From Citromicrobium sp. UBA3494 (lineage in GTDB: Bacteria; Pseudomonadota; Alphaproteobacteria; Sphingomonadales; Sphingomonadaceae): a stretch of DNA of 64,000 nucleotides. Shown here piece by piece: positions 35,440-44,621 of this stretch. Location: the NCBI GenBank assembly GCA_002377695.1, contig DFQH01000006.1:163342-227341 (forward strand). The letters are read 5' to 3'. Position 1 is the stretch's first letter. Every line of letters starts with the position of its first letter. Position numbers and translations under genes: made by a program. The notes under the pieces are model-generated. The model saw only the letters and a list, made by a program, of their open reading frames with translations. It made no database searches and was not told where the DNA came from.

Positions 35440-36296
35440 GCGACTGGTCCGACTGGATCGGGCGCGAGCAACGCAGCGCCGACCGGCTCGACGAAGCTCT
35501 GGCGGCACGCTGGCTCGCGACGCTCGATCTGGGCGCACCGGGCGGCGCGGACATGCCGCAGGGCATCCACTTCGCGCTGTGCACCCCCCAGGCACCCACC
35601 GCGATGCTGGGCGAGGACGGGCACCCTGCCCGCTCCGACGATCCGGCCAGCCTCTATCCGCCGATAGAACTGCCCCGGCGCATGTGGGCGGGCAGCGAGA
35701 TCGAGTTCCTGCGGCCGCTTTCGCTTGGCGACCGGATCGACAAGCTGAGCCGGGTGACGTCGATAGAGGAAAAGGAAGGGCGCAGCGGCCGCCTCGCCTT
35801 TCTCAAGCTTGAGCACGCCATCGCGGCAAACACAGAGCCCGCGATCCGGGAGACGCAAACGCTGGTCTACCGCGAGGCATCGCCGCCCGATTCGCCGCTG
35901 GTACCGCCGGACGTGACCGATTCGCTGTTCGATCCCGCCGCGTGGGACCGGGTGCGCACGCTCGCCCCGTCCGAAGCGCTGCTGTTCCGCTTTTCCGCGC
36001 TCACCTTCAACACGCACCGCATTCACTATGATGCGCCCTATGCGCGCGAGGTGGAACGCTATCGAGGGCTTGTCGTGCACGGCCCGCTGATCTCGACCCT
36101 GCTGCTCCAGCTCGCCGCCGATCTGGTGGGACCCAACGCATTGCGCAGCTTCGCCTTCACAGCCCGGTCGCCTGCGATTGCGGGCGACACACTGCACCTC
36201 GCCGCCCGGCAGGCGGGCGATACGCTGGAGCTAGCGGCGCTCAACGATGCGGGAGCGCTGCTGACCAAGGCCAGCGCGGTGACCGGCGGCGGTTAA
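35436..36296 (+). CDS. MaoC/HTD2-like acyl-CoA hydratase
   Basis: A 286-residue double-hotdog protein of the FAS1-like/MaoC dehydratase family, similar to mesaconyl-C4-CoA hydratases. The C-terminal half holds FNTHRIHYDAPYARE, whose Asp/His pattern is the hydratase site, then RGLVVHGPLIS. The N-terminal half (PPIELPRRMWAGSEIEFL) is the degenerate hotdog. It should hydrate the enoyl-CoA made by the operon dehydrogenase. It overlaps the thiolase stop by four bases. Confidence 0.87.
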   Translation: MSDWSDWIGREQRSADRLDEALAARWLATLDLGAPGGADMPQGIHFALCTPQAPTAMLGEDGHPARSDDPASLYPPIELPRRMWAGSEIEFLRPLSLGDRIDKLSRVTSIEEKEGRSGRLAFLKLEHAIAANTEPAIRETQTLVYREASPPDSPLVPPDVTDSLFDPAAWDRVRTLAPSEALLFRFSALTFNTHRIHYDAPYAREVERYRGLVVHGPLISTLLLQLAADLVGPNALRSFAFTARSPAIAGDTLHLAARQAGDTLELAALNDAGALLTKASAVTGGG

Positions 36297-36341
36297 AACG
36301 CCAAATTGTGCGCACCCGCGCAAGATGCTATCTGTACCGGC

Positions 36342-37280
36342 ATGGATGCAGTGATCGAAAACGACAGCGAATTCGCAGAAATTCCAACCATGCCGGAGGA
36401 CGTGTTCACCGCACCCCTCAAGCGGCCCGCGCATGTGGGCGAGGACTGGCTGGAACCCAAGCAGACCGAGTACGACAGCGAAGACGATGCGATCTGGAAC
36501 GATCTCTTCGCGCGGCAGATGGAGATTCTGCCCGGCCGCGCGGCGAGTGCCTTCATGGAAGGGCTCGACCGGCTCGATCTCGGCACCGGCGGCGTACCCG
36601 ATTTCGGCGATCTGTCGGAGGCGCTGGACAAGCTGACCGGATGGAGCGTGGTGCCCGTGCCCATGCTGATCCCCGATCACATCTTCTTCTGGCACCTCGC
36701 CAACAGGCGTTTCCCGGCGGGCAATTTCATCCGCACGCGCGAGACCTTCGACTACATCCAGGAACCGGATGTGTTCCACGACGTGTTCGGCCACGTGCCC
36801 ATGCTGACCAACCCGGTCTTCGCGGATTACATGCAGGAATATGGCCGCGCGGGCTTCCGGGCGATGGAGCATAATCGCCTCAAGGCACTGGGTGCGCTGT
36901 ACTGGTACACGGTCGAATTCGGCCTGATTAAGGAAGAGGCCGGGCTACGCGCCTATGGTGCGGGCATCCTGTCCGGCCCCACCGAGGCGGTATTTTCGGT
37001 CGAGGCGAAAAGCCCGAACCGGATCATGCTCAATGTCGATCGCGTGATGCGGACCGACTATGTCATCTCCGACCTGCAGCCGACCTACTTCGTGATCGAG
37101 AGCTTCGAGGATCTCTATCGCAAGACGGTGGAGCGCGATTTCGAGCGGCTGTACAAGTCGCTCTCGCCCTCGTTCACCTATGCGAACTCTGCCGTCATAG
37201 ACGTCGACAATGTCGTGAATGTCGGCACGCAGGAATATCTGCTGCGCGGCGGGCGTGGAAGCGGAGCCCGGCCGGTCTGA
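36342..37280 (+). CDS. phhA: phenylalanine 4-monooxygenase
   Basis: A 312-residue pterin-dependent, non-haem iron enzyme turning phenylalanine into tyrosine. The iron ligands are the two His in FHDVFGHVPML and the Glu in LYWYTVEFGLI. IPDHIFFWHLANRRFPAGNFIR is the pterin/substrate region. As in bacterial forms there is no ACT regulatory domain. A 27-residue acidic N-terminal tail precedes the catalytic core. It lies 45 bases past the hydratase gene and ends at the terminator at 37330. Confidence 0.96.
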   Translation: MDAVIENDSEFAEIPTMPEDVFTAPLKRPAHVGEDWLEPKQTEYDSEDDAIWNDLFARQMEILPGRAASAFMEGLDRLDLGTGGVPDFGDLSEALDKLTGWSVVPVPMLIPDHIFFWHLANRRFPAGNFIRTRETFDYIQEPDVFHDVFGHVPMLTNPVFADYMQEYGRAGFRAMEHNRLKALGALYWYTVEFGLIKEEAGLRAYGAGILSGPTEAVFSVEAKSPNRIMLNVDRVMRTDYVISDLQPTYFVIESFEDLYRKTVERDFERLYKSLSPSFTYANSAVIDVDNVVNVGTQEYLLRGGRGSGARPV

Positions 37281-37329
37281 TACCGCGCCCCGGTGCGCTG
37301 CGCCTGAGGATGCCAGTCGACAAAAAGAA

Positions 37330-37364
37330 ACCGGCCCCGAATCGCTTCGGGGCCGGTCGCTTTT
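37330..37364. terminator. bidirectional terminator between phhA and the repeat lipoprotein
   Basis: ACCGGCCCCGAA pairs perfectly with TTCGGGGCCGGT around a four-base loop (TCGC). CTTTT follows on the plus strand and TTTCTTTTTG on the minus strand, so it can stop both converging genes. Confidence 0.85.
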
Positions 37365-37404
37365 GCAAGATGCCGGCACTTCCCCTGAGGGAAGCGCGAG
37401 AAGA

Positions 37405-37671
37405 TTACATTTCTTCTTCGGTCGCGGCTTCGTCTTCCATGGTGTCTTCGGCCATGGTGTCTTCAGCCATCGTGTCCTCGGCCATCGTGTCCTCGGCCAT
37501 CGCGTCTTCGGCCATGGTGTCTTCGACCATGGTGTCTTCCGCCATGGTGTCTTCTGCCATGGCTTCTTCAGCGGCGGTGTCTTCGGCGGTTTCGGCTTCG
37601 CCGCAAGCAGCGACGCCGAGGCCCAGAGCGACGGTCGAAGCGATCAGAGCGGCTTTGAAAGTGGTCTTCAT
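37405..37671 (-). CDS. small lipoprotein of tandem MAEDT pentapeptides
   Basis: An 88-residue protein: signal peptide with lipobox GVAACGE, then an acidic chain in which eight consecutive pentapeptides read MAEDT with two variants (MVEDT, MAEDA). The tail is Glu-rich. It has almost no hydrophobic residues besides Met, so it should be an extended, negatively charged lipid-anchored protein. The ATG at 37671 follows GAGGGGAAGACCA. Function unknown; the regular Met spacing could serve metal binding or oxidant scavenging, but that is speculation. Confidence 0.78.
   Translation of the reverse strand: MKTTFKAALIASTVALGLGVAACGEAETAEDTAAEEAMAEDTMAEDTMVEDTMAEDAMAEDTMAEDTMAEDTMAEDTMEDEAATEEEM
37441..37560 (-). 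repeat. 15-base tandem repeat, eight units
   Basis: Eight uninterrupted 15-base units with CAT (Met on the minus strand) exactly every 15 bases. Units differ by one to three bases, mainly at silent positions. It encodes the pentapeptides of the lipoprotein and keeps the frame if units are gained or lost. Confidence 0.9.
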
Positions 37672-37786
37672 TGGTCTTCCCCTCTTAGGTTGGGAGTCCC
37701 GCATAGCCACGTTTTCGCCACACCGATACCCCGAACTTGCCTCAATCGCAGGGGTCAGAGGACTGTGCTGAAGTGAGACGGACGCT

Positions 37787-38041
37787 CTAGCGGCGCGCGT
37801 AGGGGCCCACGACGGACAGCAGGCCGAGGACCACGCAGCCGCTCGCCAGCGCGACGATCAGGGCTCGCGCGCCAAGGGTCTCGATCAGTGGCGCATCGCT
37901 CACCAAGATGCCCGACAGGACAGTGGTGCCCGCGCCCAGGCCGACACGCAGCCACGCGGCCCGGTGGTCTTCCGCGCCGGTAACAAGCGCAACCAGCCAG
38001 CCAAGGACCGCGCCGCTGCAGAGAAGTACCAGTATGCCCAT
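37787..38041 (-). CDS. small membrane protein
   Basis: An 84-residue protein with three hydrophobic segments (MGILVLLCSGAVLGWLVALV, a middle GLGAGTTVLSGIL and ALIVALASGCVVLGLLSVV). The layout is reminiscent of the GlsB/YeaQ transglycosylase-associated family, but the match is weak. It stands alone between the repeat lipoprotein and uppP on the same strand. Function unknown. Confidence 0.55.
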   Translation of the reverse strand: MGILVLLCSGAVLGWLVALVTGAEDHRAAWLRVGLGAGTTVLSGILVSDAPLIETLGARALIVALASGCVVLGLLSVVGPYARR

Positions 38042-38127
38042 TGAATCCGTCGAAAGTTGCTGTTCGTTAAGTGGGAACAGGAAAGACGGACTTTGGTTCC
38101 CGCGCGTTTACCAGCCGCGCAGATGCC

Positions 38128-38937
38128 TCACCACGCGTACAACCAGATCAGCGTGATCGAACCGATCAGGATGCGGTACCACGCGAAGGGCGCGAAGCCG
38201 CGCTTGCTGACATAGGCGACGAAGGCGCGCACCACGACCAGCGCGACCAGGAAGCTGGCGAAGAAGCCCAGCGCGATATGGGTCCAGCCGATGGCAGCGG
38301 TTCCGGCCAGCAGATCCGGCTCCTGCAGGATCTTCACCGTCGCCGCGCCGAGCATGGTCGGCACCGCAAGGAAGAAGGAGAATTCCGCCGCCGTCTTGCG
38401 CCCTACGCCCATCGCCAGCGCGCCCATGATCGTCGCGCCCGAACGGCTGGTGCCGGGAATCATCGCCAGGCACTGGACCAGGCCGATCCCGATGGCCGCC
38501 TTCCAGGACAGCGATTCCACGCCCTGTTCCTCGCGCGTGGGAATGGTCTTTTCGAGCACCAGGATCGCGATGCCGCCCACGATCAGCGCGATGGCGACCA
38601 CGGTGGGGCTTTCCAGCATCGCGTCGATAATATCGAGGATCAGAAGCCCGATCACTGCTGCCGGCATGAAGGCCAGCAGTATATTGCGCACGAACATCAG
38701 CGAGGTCCGCTCGCCCCGGAGCAGCCCCGTGCCCATGGTCCAGAAGGTTTTGAAATAGGTCACCACCACGGCCAGGATCGCGCCCAGCTGGATGACAATG
38801 TTGAACTGGCGCCACTGCGCCGGATCGTAACCGAACCACGCCTGCGCAAGGATCAGGTGCCCGGTCGAAGAGACCGGCAGGAATTCGGTCAGCCCCTCGA
38901 GGATGCCCAGCAGGATGGCGGTGACGATTGTGCTCAT
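38128..38937 (-). CDS. uppP: undecaprenyl-diphosphatase
   Basis: A 269-residue membrane phosphatase that recycles the lipid carrier for peptidoglycan and other glycans. ILEGLTEFLPVSSTGHLIL holds the catalytic EGxTEFLPVSSxGH motif, and IPGTSRSGATI is the second conserved loop. About eight membrane helices. The ATG at 38937 follows GAGGCTTGGCC; a TTG two codons earlier is possible. It is downstream of the M13 peptidase gene but separated from it by a terminator. Confidence 0.96.
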   Translation of the reverse strand: MSTIVTAILLGILEGLTEFLPVSSTGHLILAQAWFGYDPAQWRQFNIVIQLGAILAVVVTYFKTFWTMGTGLLRGERTSLMFVRNILLAFMPAAVIGLLILDIIDAMLESPTVVAIALIVGGIAILVLEKTIPTREEQGVESLSWKAAIGIGLVQCLAMIPGTSRSGATIMGALAMGVGRKTAAEFSFFLAVPTMLGAATVKILQEPDLLAGTAAIGWTHIALGFFASFLVALVVVRAFVAYVSKRGFAPFAWYRILIGSITLIWLYAW

Positions 38938-38955
38938 GGCCAAGCCTCATGAAGA

Positions 38956-38988
38956 GGGGGCCGCGCAAGTCAACCTCGCGCGGCCCCC
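38956..38988 (-). terminator. terminator of the M13 peptidase gene
   Basis: GGGGGCCGCGC pairs with GCGCGGCCCCC across an 11-base loop, 30 bases past the peptidase stop. On the minus strand TCTTC follows, a short U-rich tail. It separates the peptidase gene from uppP. Confidence 0.6.
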
Positions 38989-39017
38989 CAATGCCATGAT
39001 GGCAAGCTTTTACCCGC

Positions 39018-41192
39018 TTACCAGATCGAGATGCGCTCTTCCGGCGGCAGGTAGAGATCGTCCTGCGGGGTCACGTTGAACGCCTCGTACCAGGCATCCA
39101 TGTTCCGCACGATCCCGTTGACCCGGAACTCCTCGGGGCTGTGAGGATCGGTCAGCAGACGGCTGCGGGCCGCTTCCTCGCGCTGCTGGCTGCGCCAGAC
39201 CTGCGCCCAGGCGAGGAAGAAGCGCTGATCGCCGGTCAGCCCGTCGATCACCTTGTCCTCCTTGCCGCCCAGGCTGAGCTTGTAGGCGCGGTAGGCCAGG
39301 CTCAGGCCGCCAAGATCGCCGATATTCTCGCCCAGCGTGAGGCGCCCGTTGACGCAGGTTTCGCCATCGTCGAGCGGGCAGTAGCTGTTGTACTGTTCCA
39401 CCAGCGCATCGCCCAGTTCGTCGAACGCGGCGCGGTCGGCGTCGGTCCACCAGTTGCGCAGCATGCCGGTGCTGTCGGACTTGGAGCCCTGGTCGTCGAA
39501 ACCATGGCCCATCTCGTGCCCGATCACGCCGCCGATGCCGCCGTAGTTGACCGCCGGATCGTTCGATAGCGCGAAAAACGGCTGCTGGAGGATCGCGGCC
39601 GGGAAGACGATCTCGTTCTTCGTCGAGTTGTAATAGGCGTTGACCGTCTGCGGCAGCATGAACCACTCGGTCCGGTCGATCGGGCCGCCCAGCTTGGCCA
39701 GATTTTCCTCTGCGTTCCACCGCGCCGCCGCCATACGATTGGCAATCGGATCGCCGGGGCGGATGGCCAGACCTTCATAGGTTTCCAGGTTGTCGCGATA
39801 GCCGATCTTCGGATCGAAACTGTCGAGCTTGGCGAGAGCCTGTTCCTTGGTGTCCTCGCCCATCCAGCCGATCTCGCCGATCGATTCGCGCAGCGCAACG
39901 CGCAGGTTGGCAACCAGCTCTTCCATCGCGGCCTTGTTCTCTGCGGGGAAGTATTCGGCGACATAGGACTTGCCCAGAAGTTCGCCCAGCAGACCTTCGG
40001 TCTCGCCGATGGCCCGCTTCCAGCGCGGGCGCTGTTCCGGCGTGCCCTGCAGCGTCTGGCCGTAGAAGGCGAAATCGGCCTCGTCGAAACGCGAAGGCAG
40101 GACCGAGGCGTTGTTTTCGAGGAATTCCTTGATCGTCCAGGCCTGCAGAATCTCGACCGGCGTGTTGACGGCAAGCGCCATCATCGCGGGCGTGCCCCCG
40201 CCGATCTTGTCGAGCGTATCCTGATCGAGCCCCAGTTCCTCGGCCTCTTCCAGGCTCGGCGGAAGGTCGCCGACAATGAACCGGTCGGTCTCTGCAAACC
40301 CGCTGGCGGCCAGGAGCGCGGCGAGGGGAAAGCCCTCGGCCAGCTCGCTCAGCTCGCTGGGGCTCAGCGCGTTGTAGGTCAGGTCGCGGTTGCGGCTGGT
40401 CGCACGATCCCAGGATACGGTGCGCGCAATCTTGTCTTCGAAATCGTAGATCGACTGCGCCATTGCGGCCGGGTCCTCGTAGCCCGCCTCATCCATCAGG
40501 AACGTGAGATAGTCGCGGTACTTGGACTGGATCTCCCGCCCCTTCTCGCTCTCGTCCAGATAGTAATCGCGGTCGGGAAGGCCGAGGCCGCCCGAGCCGA
40601 CATAGACCGAATAACGCGTCGGTTCCTTGGAATCGACACTCACACCGCCGCCGAGGGGGGAGGCATAGCCCGGCTCGCCCCACAATGTGGCCAGCTCCGC
40701 CAGCGTGCCGGCGTTGCGAATCTTGTCGAGGTAGGGCTGCGCATGGCTCAGGCCCGCAGCGTCGATCGCCGAAGTGTCGAAATAGGCATTATACGCATCG
40801 ACGATGCGCTTCTCGTCACCGGTCAGCTGCGCCTCGGGCTTGGCGAGCAGGCTGTCGACCAGCGTCTTCACATCGCTGGTCGATTTCTCGCGCAGCAGGT
40901 TGAACGCGCCGAAGCGGCTGTATTCGGGCGGGAGCGGGTTGGCGTCGAGCCATTCCTGGTTGACGTAGGCGAAGAAGTCGTCGCCCGGATCGATCTCGTC
41001 CGACAGGAGCGAGGTGTCCACGCCCCATTCGCCGAAGCTCATCGTGGGCGTTTCGGTCGCGCCTTCGCTAGCGCTGCTATCCTGCAGCAGCATCTCGATC
41101 CCGCCCTGGTCGTCGCCCTCGTGCGCGGCGGCGGGTGCGGCCATCGCTAATGCGGCGACGCTGGCGGTGGTGGCAAGGATGGTACGGATCAT
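39018..41192 (-). CDS. pepO: M13 family metallopeptidase (PepO/neprilysin-like)
   Basis: A 724-residue exported zinc endopeptidase with a signal peptide ending near PAAAH. The zinc site is VIGHEMGHGFDDQG with the third ligand in GENIGDLGG, and VNAYYNSTKNEIVFPAAIL is the substrate-binding NAYY motif. Full-length M13 architecture. It degrades small peptides in the periplasm. GAGGG lies before the ATG at 41192. Single-gene unit ended by the hairpin at 38956. Confidence 0.95.
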   Translation of the reverse strand: MIRTILATTASVAALAMAAPAAAHEGDDQGGIEMLLQDSSASEGATETPTMSFGEWGVDTSLLSDEIDPGDDFFAYVNQEWLDANPLPPEYSRFGAFNLLREKSTSDVKTLVDSLLAKPEAQLTGDEKRIVDAYNAYFDTSAIDAAGLSHAQPYLDKIRNAGTLAELATLWGEPGYASPLGGGVSVDSKEPTRYSVYVGSGGLGLPDRDYYLDESEKGREIQSKYRDYLTFLMDEAGYEDPAAMAQSIYDFEDKIARTVSWDRATSRNRDLTYNALSPSELSELAEGFPLAALLAASGFAETDRFIVGDLPPSLEEAEELGLDQDTLDKIGGGTPAMMALAVNTPVEILQAWTIKEFLENNASVLPSRFDEADFAFYGQTLQGTPEQRPRWKRAIGETEGLLGELLGKSYVAEYFPAENKAAMEELVANLRVALRESIGEIGWMGEDTKEQALAKLDSFDPKIGYRDNLETYEGLAIRPGDPIANRMAAARWNAEENLAKLGGPIDRTEWFMLPQTVNAYYNSTKNEIVFPAAILQQPFFALSNDPAVNYGGIGGVIGHEMGHGFDDQGSKSDSTGMLRNWWTDADRAAFDELGDALVEQYNSYCPLDDGETCVNGRLTLGENIGDLGGLSLAYRAYKLSLGGKEDKVIDGLTGDQRFFLAWAQVWRSQQREEAARSRLLTDPHSPEEFRVNGIVRNMDAWYEAFNVTPQDDLYLPPEERISIW

Positions 41193-41358
41193 GACTGAAC
41201 CCTCTGTTTGGAAAACGATTTCAAGCTACCCTCTGGCGCCAGACCGGATGAACGGCGCATGGATCGTGAAGCCGGCATAGACCGCGAAGCCCGACCAGTG
41301 CCGACGTTTGTCGGGCGCCCAATGTCGCTCGTCGATTGGGTCCGGCCATCCGCCAGCC

Positions 41359-43194
41359 TCAGCCCGCGTCGGGACCTGCCGGATCGAGCTGGAGACGGGC
41401 CAGCTTGGCGTAGAGACCGCCCCGCGCGAGCAGTTCGGAATGGGTACCCTGCTGCACGATCCGGCCCTGATCCATCACCACGATCCGGTCAGCCTCGCGC
41501 ACCGTGGCAAGACGATGCGCGATCACCAGCGTGGTGCGCCCGCGCATCACGCGCGCCAGCGCATCCTGCACCAGCCGCTCGCTCTCGGCGTCGAGCGCGC
41601 TGGTCGCCTCGTCCAGCAGCAGGATCGGCGCGTCGCGCAGGATAGCACGGGCAATCGCCAGCCGCTGCTGCTGCCCGCCCGAAAGCCGCGTGCCGTCTTC
41701 GCCAAGATTGGTGTCGAGCCCCTGCGGCAACGCCTCAAGGAAATCGGCCGCATTGGCGAGCCGGGCGGCTTCCCAGATTTCCTCGTCGCTCGCGTCCCAG
41801 CGGCCGTAACGCAGGTTGTCGCGCGCATTGCCGGAAAACAGCGTACCCGCCTGCGGGACGAAGGCCATGCGCTGGCGGATTTCTGCGGGATCGGCACTGG
41901 GCAAGGCGATGCCATCCAGCCTTATCGTCCCCTCGTCCGGGTCGTAGAAACGCTGCGCGAGCATGAAGAGTGTCGACTTGCCGGCCCCCGATGGCCCCAC
42001 CAGCGCGACCGTTTCGCCCGGTTCGACCTCCAGCGTAAGGTCTTCGATCACGCTTTCGCCCGGGCGCGTGGGGTAGCTGAAACGCACGTTGCGGAAAGAC
42101 AGGCTGCCCCGGGCGGGGACGGGCAGCGGCTGCGGGCTCGCAGGCGGCGCGATCTGCGGCTTGGCGCGCAGCAGTTCGGCCAGCCGGTCGGCCGCGCCCG
42201 CGCCGCGCAGCAGGTCGCCGTAAACCTCGGTCAGCGCGCCGAATGCGCCTGCCACGAACACGCCGGTCAGCACGAAGGAACCGATCGTGCCGCCCGTGAT
42301 CGTCCCTTCGGTGACGGCCACTGCGCCGCGCCACATCAGCAAGACGATGGCCCCGAAGGCCAGCGTAATGACCACGCCCGTCATCATCGAGCGGATGAGA
42401 ATGCGCCGCCGGGCGGTGTCGAATATCCGCTCCACCGCCTGGGCAAACCGGTCCTGCTCGCGGCGCTCCTGCGTGAACGCCTGCACGATGGCCATGGCCG
42501 ACAGCGTCTCTGTGATCAGCGAGCCGACATCCGCGACCCGATCCTGACTCGCCCGGCTGACCGAGCGCAGGCGGCGCGCGAACAGCGTGATCGGCACGAT
42601 GATGACCGGAATGGCGATAATCAGCATCGCGGTCAGCCTGGGGGCCAGCACGAAGAGGTAGATCGTGCCGCCGACGGCGATCAGCACGTTGCGCAGCGCG
42701 ACCGACAGAGTGGTGCCGACGACCTGTTCGATGATCGCGGTATCGCTGGTCAGCCGGCTGGAAATTTCCTTGGGGCTGTTTGCCTCGTAGAAGGCCGGTT
42801 CCTGCCGCAGCAGGTTCTGCTGCACCTTCAGCCGCAGATTGGCGACCACGCGTTCGCCCAGCCAGCTGACGAAATAGAACCGCAGGGCGGTGCCAAGCGC
42901 CAGCACGCATACGATCAGGAACAGGTAACGGAACCAGCGCGCGATGCTTCCCGGATCGCCGCCATCGGCGAACCCGCGGTCGATCACCAATTGCAGCGCG
43001 GCAGGGATGGCCAGCGTGGCCGCGGCCGTAACCATCAGGGCCAGCAGCGCGTAGGCGACCTTGTCCGGATAGCGCAAAGCCTCGCTGAAGATGAGGCGCA
43101 GGGGTGCCAGAGAGCGCGCTTTTTCCGCAGGCGCGTCCGCCTGAGAGGCCTCGATCCGCCTGCTTCGTTTCGATCCGGGGTTGTCGCGTGCCAT
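41359..43194 (-). CDS. ABC exporter, fused permease and ATPase
   Basis: A 611-residue half-transporter. Six membrane helices (residues 45-310) are followed by an ATPase with Walker A GPSGAGKST, signature LSGGQQQRLAIARA, Walker B ILLLDEATSALD and the switch His in VIAHRLATV. It belongs to the MsbA/lipid-and-drug exporter type and should work as a homodimer. The cargo is unknown. It is divergent from phaZ across 165 bases. Confidence 0.93.
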   Translation of the reverse strand: MARDNPGSKRSRRIEASQADAPAEKARSLAPLRLIFSEALRYPDKVAYALLALMVTAAATLAIPAALQLVIDRGFADGGDPGSIARWFRYLFLIVCVLALGTALRFYFVSWLGERVVANLRLKVQQNLLRQEPAFYEANSPKEISSRLTSDTAIIEQVVGTTLSVALRNVLIAVGGTIYLFVLAPRLTAMLIIAIPVIIVPITLFARRLRSVSRASQDRVADVGSLITETLSAMAIVQAFTQERREQDRFAQAVERIFDTARRRILIRSMMTGVVITLAFGAIVLLMWRGAVAVTEGTITGGTIGSFVLTGVFVAGAFGALTEVYGDLLRGAGAADRLAELLRAKPQIAPPASPQPLPVPARGSLSFRNVRFSYPTRPGESVIEDLTLEVEPGETVALVGPSGAGKSTLFMLAQRFYDPDEGTIRLDGIALPSADPAEIRQRMAFVPQAGTLFSGNARDNLRYGRWDASDEEIWEAARLANAADFLEALPQGLDTNLGEDGTRLSGGQQQRLAIARAILRDAPILLLDEATSALDAESERLVQDALARVMRGRTTLVIAHRLATVREADRIVVMDQGRIVQQGTHSELLARGGLYAKLARLQLDPAGPDAG

Positions 43195-43359
43195 CAGGAT
43201 GCCCGCCTAGCGGGGGCCGCCCGCAAAATCCACGCCCCTTGCGTTTCGGCAGGGGAGGAAGCGACAAATTCTCTTGTGCATTGCGCAAGGATGGTAAGGG
43301 GAGCAGGCAATACCAATATATCCGCCACGCTAACCGGCAAATATTCCAAGAGGTTTCCC

Positions 43360-44595
43360 TTGCTCTACCACGCCCACGAACTCCAGACCGCCTGGCTCAA
43401 CAGCGCCAGTGCCATGGCCTCGATCGGGTCCGAATGGCTGACGAATCCCCGCAACCCGCTGGCCTACAGCGGGATCGGCCCGGTCGCGGGCTCCGCGCTG
43501 GAGGTGTTCGCGCACGCGACCATCCGCCGGGGCAAGCCGCAGTTCGATATCGAAAGCGTGAACGTGAAGGGCAAGGACGATCCCGTTGCCGAAACGCTGG
43601 TGCTGCACCGCGCGTTCGGCGATCTGAAGCGCTTCCGCCGGGCCGGGCTGCCCGATGATGCACCATCCGTGCTGATCGTCGCCCCGATGAGCGGGCATTT
43701 CGCCACGCTGCTGCGCGGGACGGTGGAGCGGATGGTCGAGAACGCGGAAGTGTACATCACCGACTGGCACGATGCGCGCGACATTCCGCTGTCCGAAGGG
43801 CGCTTCGATCTGGACGACTATATCGATTACATCATCGAATTCCTGCAGACGATCGCGGAGCGCAACGAAGGCGCCGCCGCGCACGTGGTCGCGGTGTGCC
43901 AGCCCTCCGTCCCCGCGCTGGCCGCGACAGCGCTGATGAACGGCGCGAAGGACAAGGCGACGCCGAAAACCCTCACCATGATGGGCGGGCCGATCGACAC
44001 GCGCGAAAGCCCCACCACCGTCAACGACATGGCGATGAAGCGCCCGCTCAGCTGGTTCCGCCAGAACGTGATCGCGACCGTCCCGGCCCAGTATCCGGGT
44101 GCGGGCCGCCGCGTCTATCCCGGCTTCATGCAGCTCGCCAGCTTCATGAGCATGAACCTGGGCGGCCACATCCTGAGCCATTACGAAATGTACAAGCATC
44201 TGGTCGCGGGCGACGATGAAAGCGCGCAGCAGACCAAGGATTTCTACGACGAATACCGCTCCGTCTGCGACATGACGGCCGAATTCTACCTGCAGACCGT
44301 GGAAGAGGTATTCCAGGAACACTCGCTGCCCAACAACGCCTTCGAACATCGCGGCAAGGTGATCGATCTGGGCGATATCAAGCAGACCGCGCTGCTGGCG
44401 GTCGAGGGCGAGCGGGACGATATCTCCGGTATCGGCCAGACCAAGGCCGCGCTGCCGCTGGCGCGCAACCTCTCCGAAGACAAGAAGCGCTATTACATGG
44501 CCGAGGGCGCGGGCCATTACGGCATCTTCAACGGCAGCAAGTGGCGCACCAAGGTGGCCCCGGTGGTGGAACAGTTCATCGCCACCCACGGCTGA
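43360..44595 (+). CDS. phaZ: intracellular polyhydroxyalkanoate depolymerase
   Basis: A 411-residue alpha/beta-hydrolase-type enzyme mobilising stored PHA. VVAVCQPSVPALAA contains the Cys nucleophile used by intracellular PhaZ enzymes in place of Ser; YITDWHDARDIPLSEGRFDLDDY and AEGAGHYGIFNGSKWR are further family motifs. Translation should begin at the TTG at 43360 (MLYHAHELQTAW) behind AGAGG, since no ATG precedes the conserved start. Confidence 0.92.
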   Translation: MLYHAHELQTAWLNSASAMASIGSEWLTNPRNPLAYSGIGPVAGSALEVFAHATIRRGKPQFDIESVNVKGKDDPVAETLVLHRAFGDLKRFRRAGLPDDAPSVLIVAPMSGHFATLLRGTVERMVENAEVYITDWHDARDIPLSEGRFDLDDYIDYIIEFLQTIAERNEGAAAHVVAVCQPSVPALAATALMNGAKDKATPKTLTMMGGPIDTRESPTTVNDMAMKRPLSWFRQNVIATVPAQYPGAGRRVYPGFMQLASFMSMNLGGHILSHYEMYKHLVAGDDESAQQTKDFYDEYRSVCDMTAEFYLQTVEEVFQEHSLPNNAFEHRGKVIDLGDIKQTALLAVEGERDDISGIGQTKAALPLARNLSEDKKRYYMAEGAGHYGIFNGSKWRTKVAPVVEQFIATHG

Positions 44596-44621
44596 GCCGC
44601 GAGGCGCCAGTCTTGTCCGGC

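Noticed and set aside
37441..37560. CRISPR-like array
   Set aside because: The 15-base units are contiguous without spacers and keep a reading frame with a lipoprotein signal. It is a coding tandem repeat.
41308..44595. A 1095-residue open frame on the plus strand
   Set aside because: Its first two thirds lie antisense to the ABC exporter gene and its end is phaZ. Long stop-free shadows are expected in GC-rich DNA. Only the phaZ part from TTG 43360 has family motifs.
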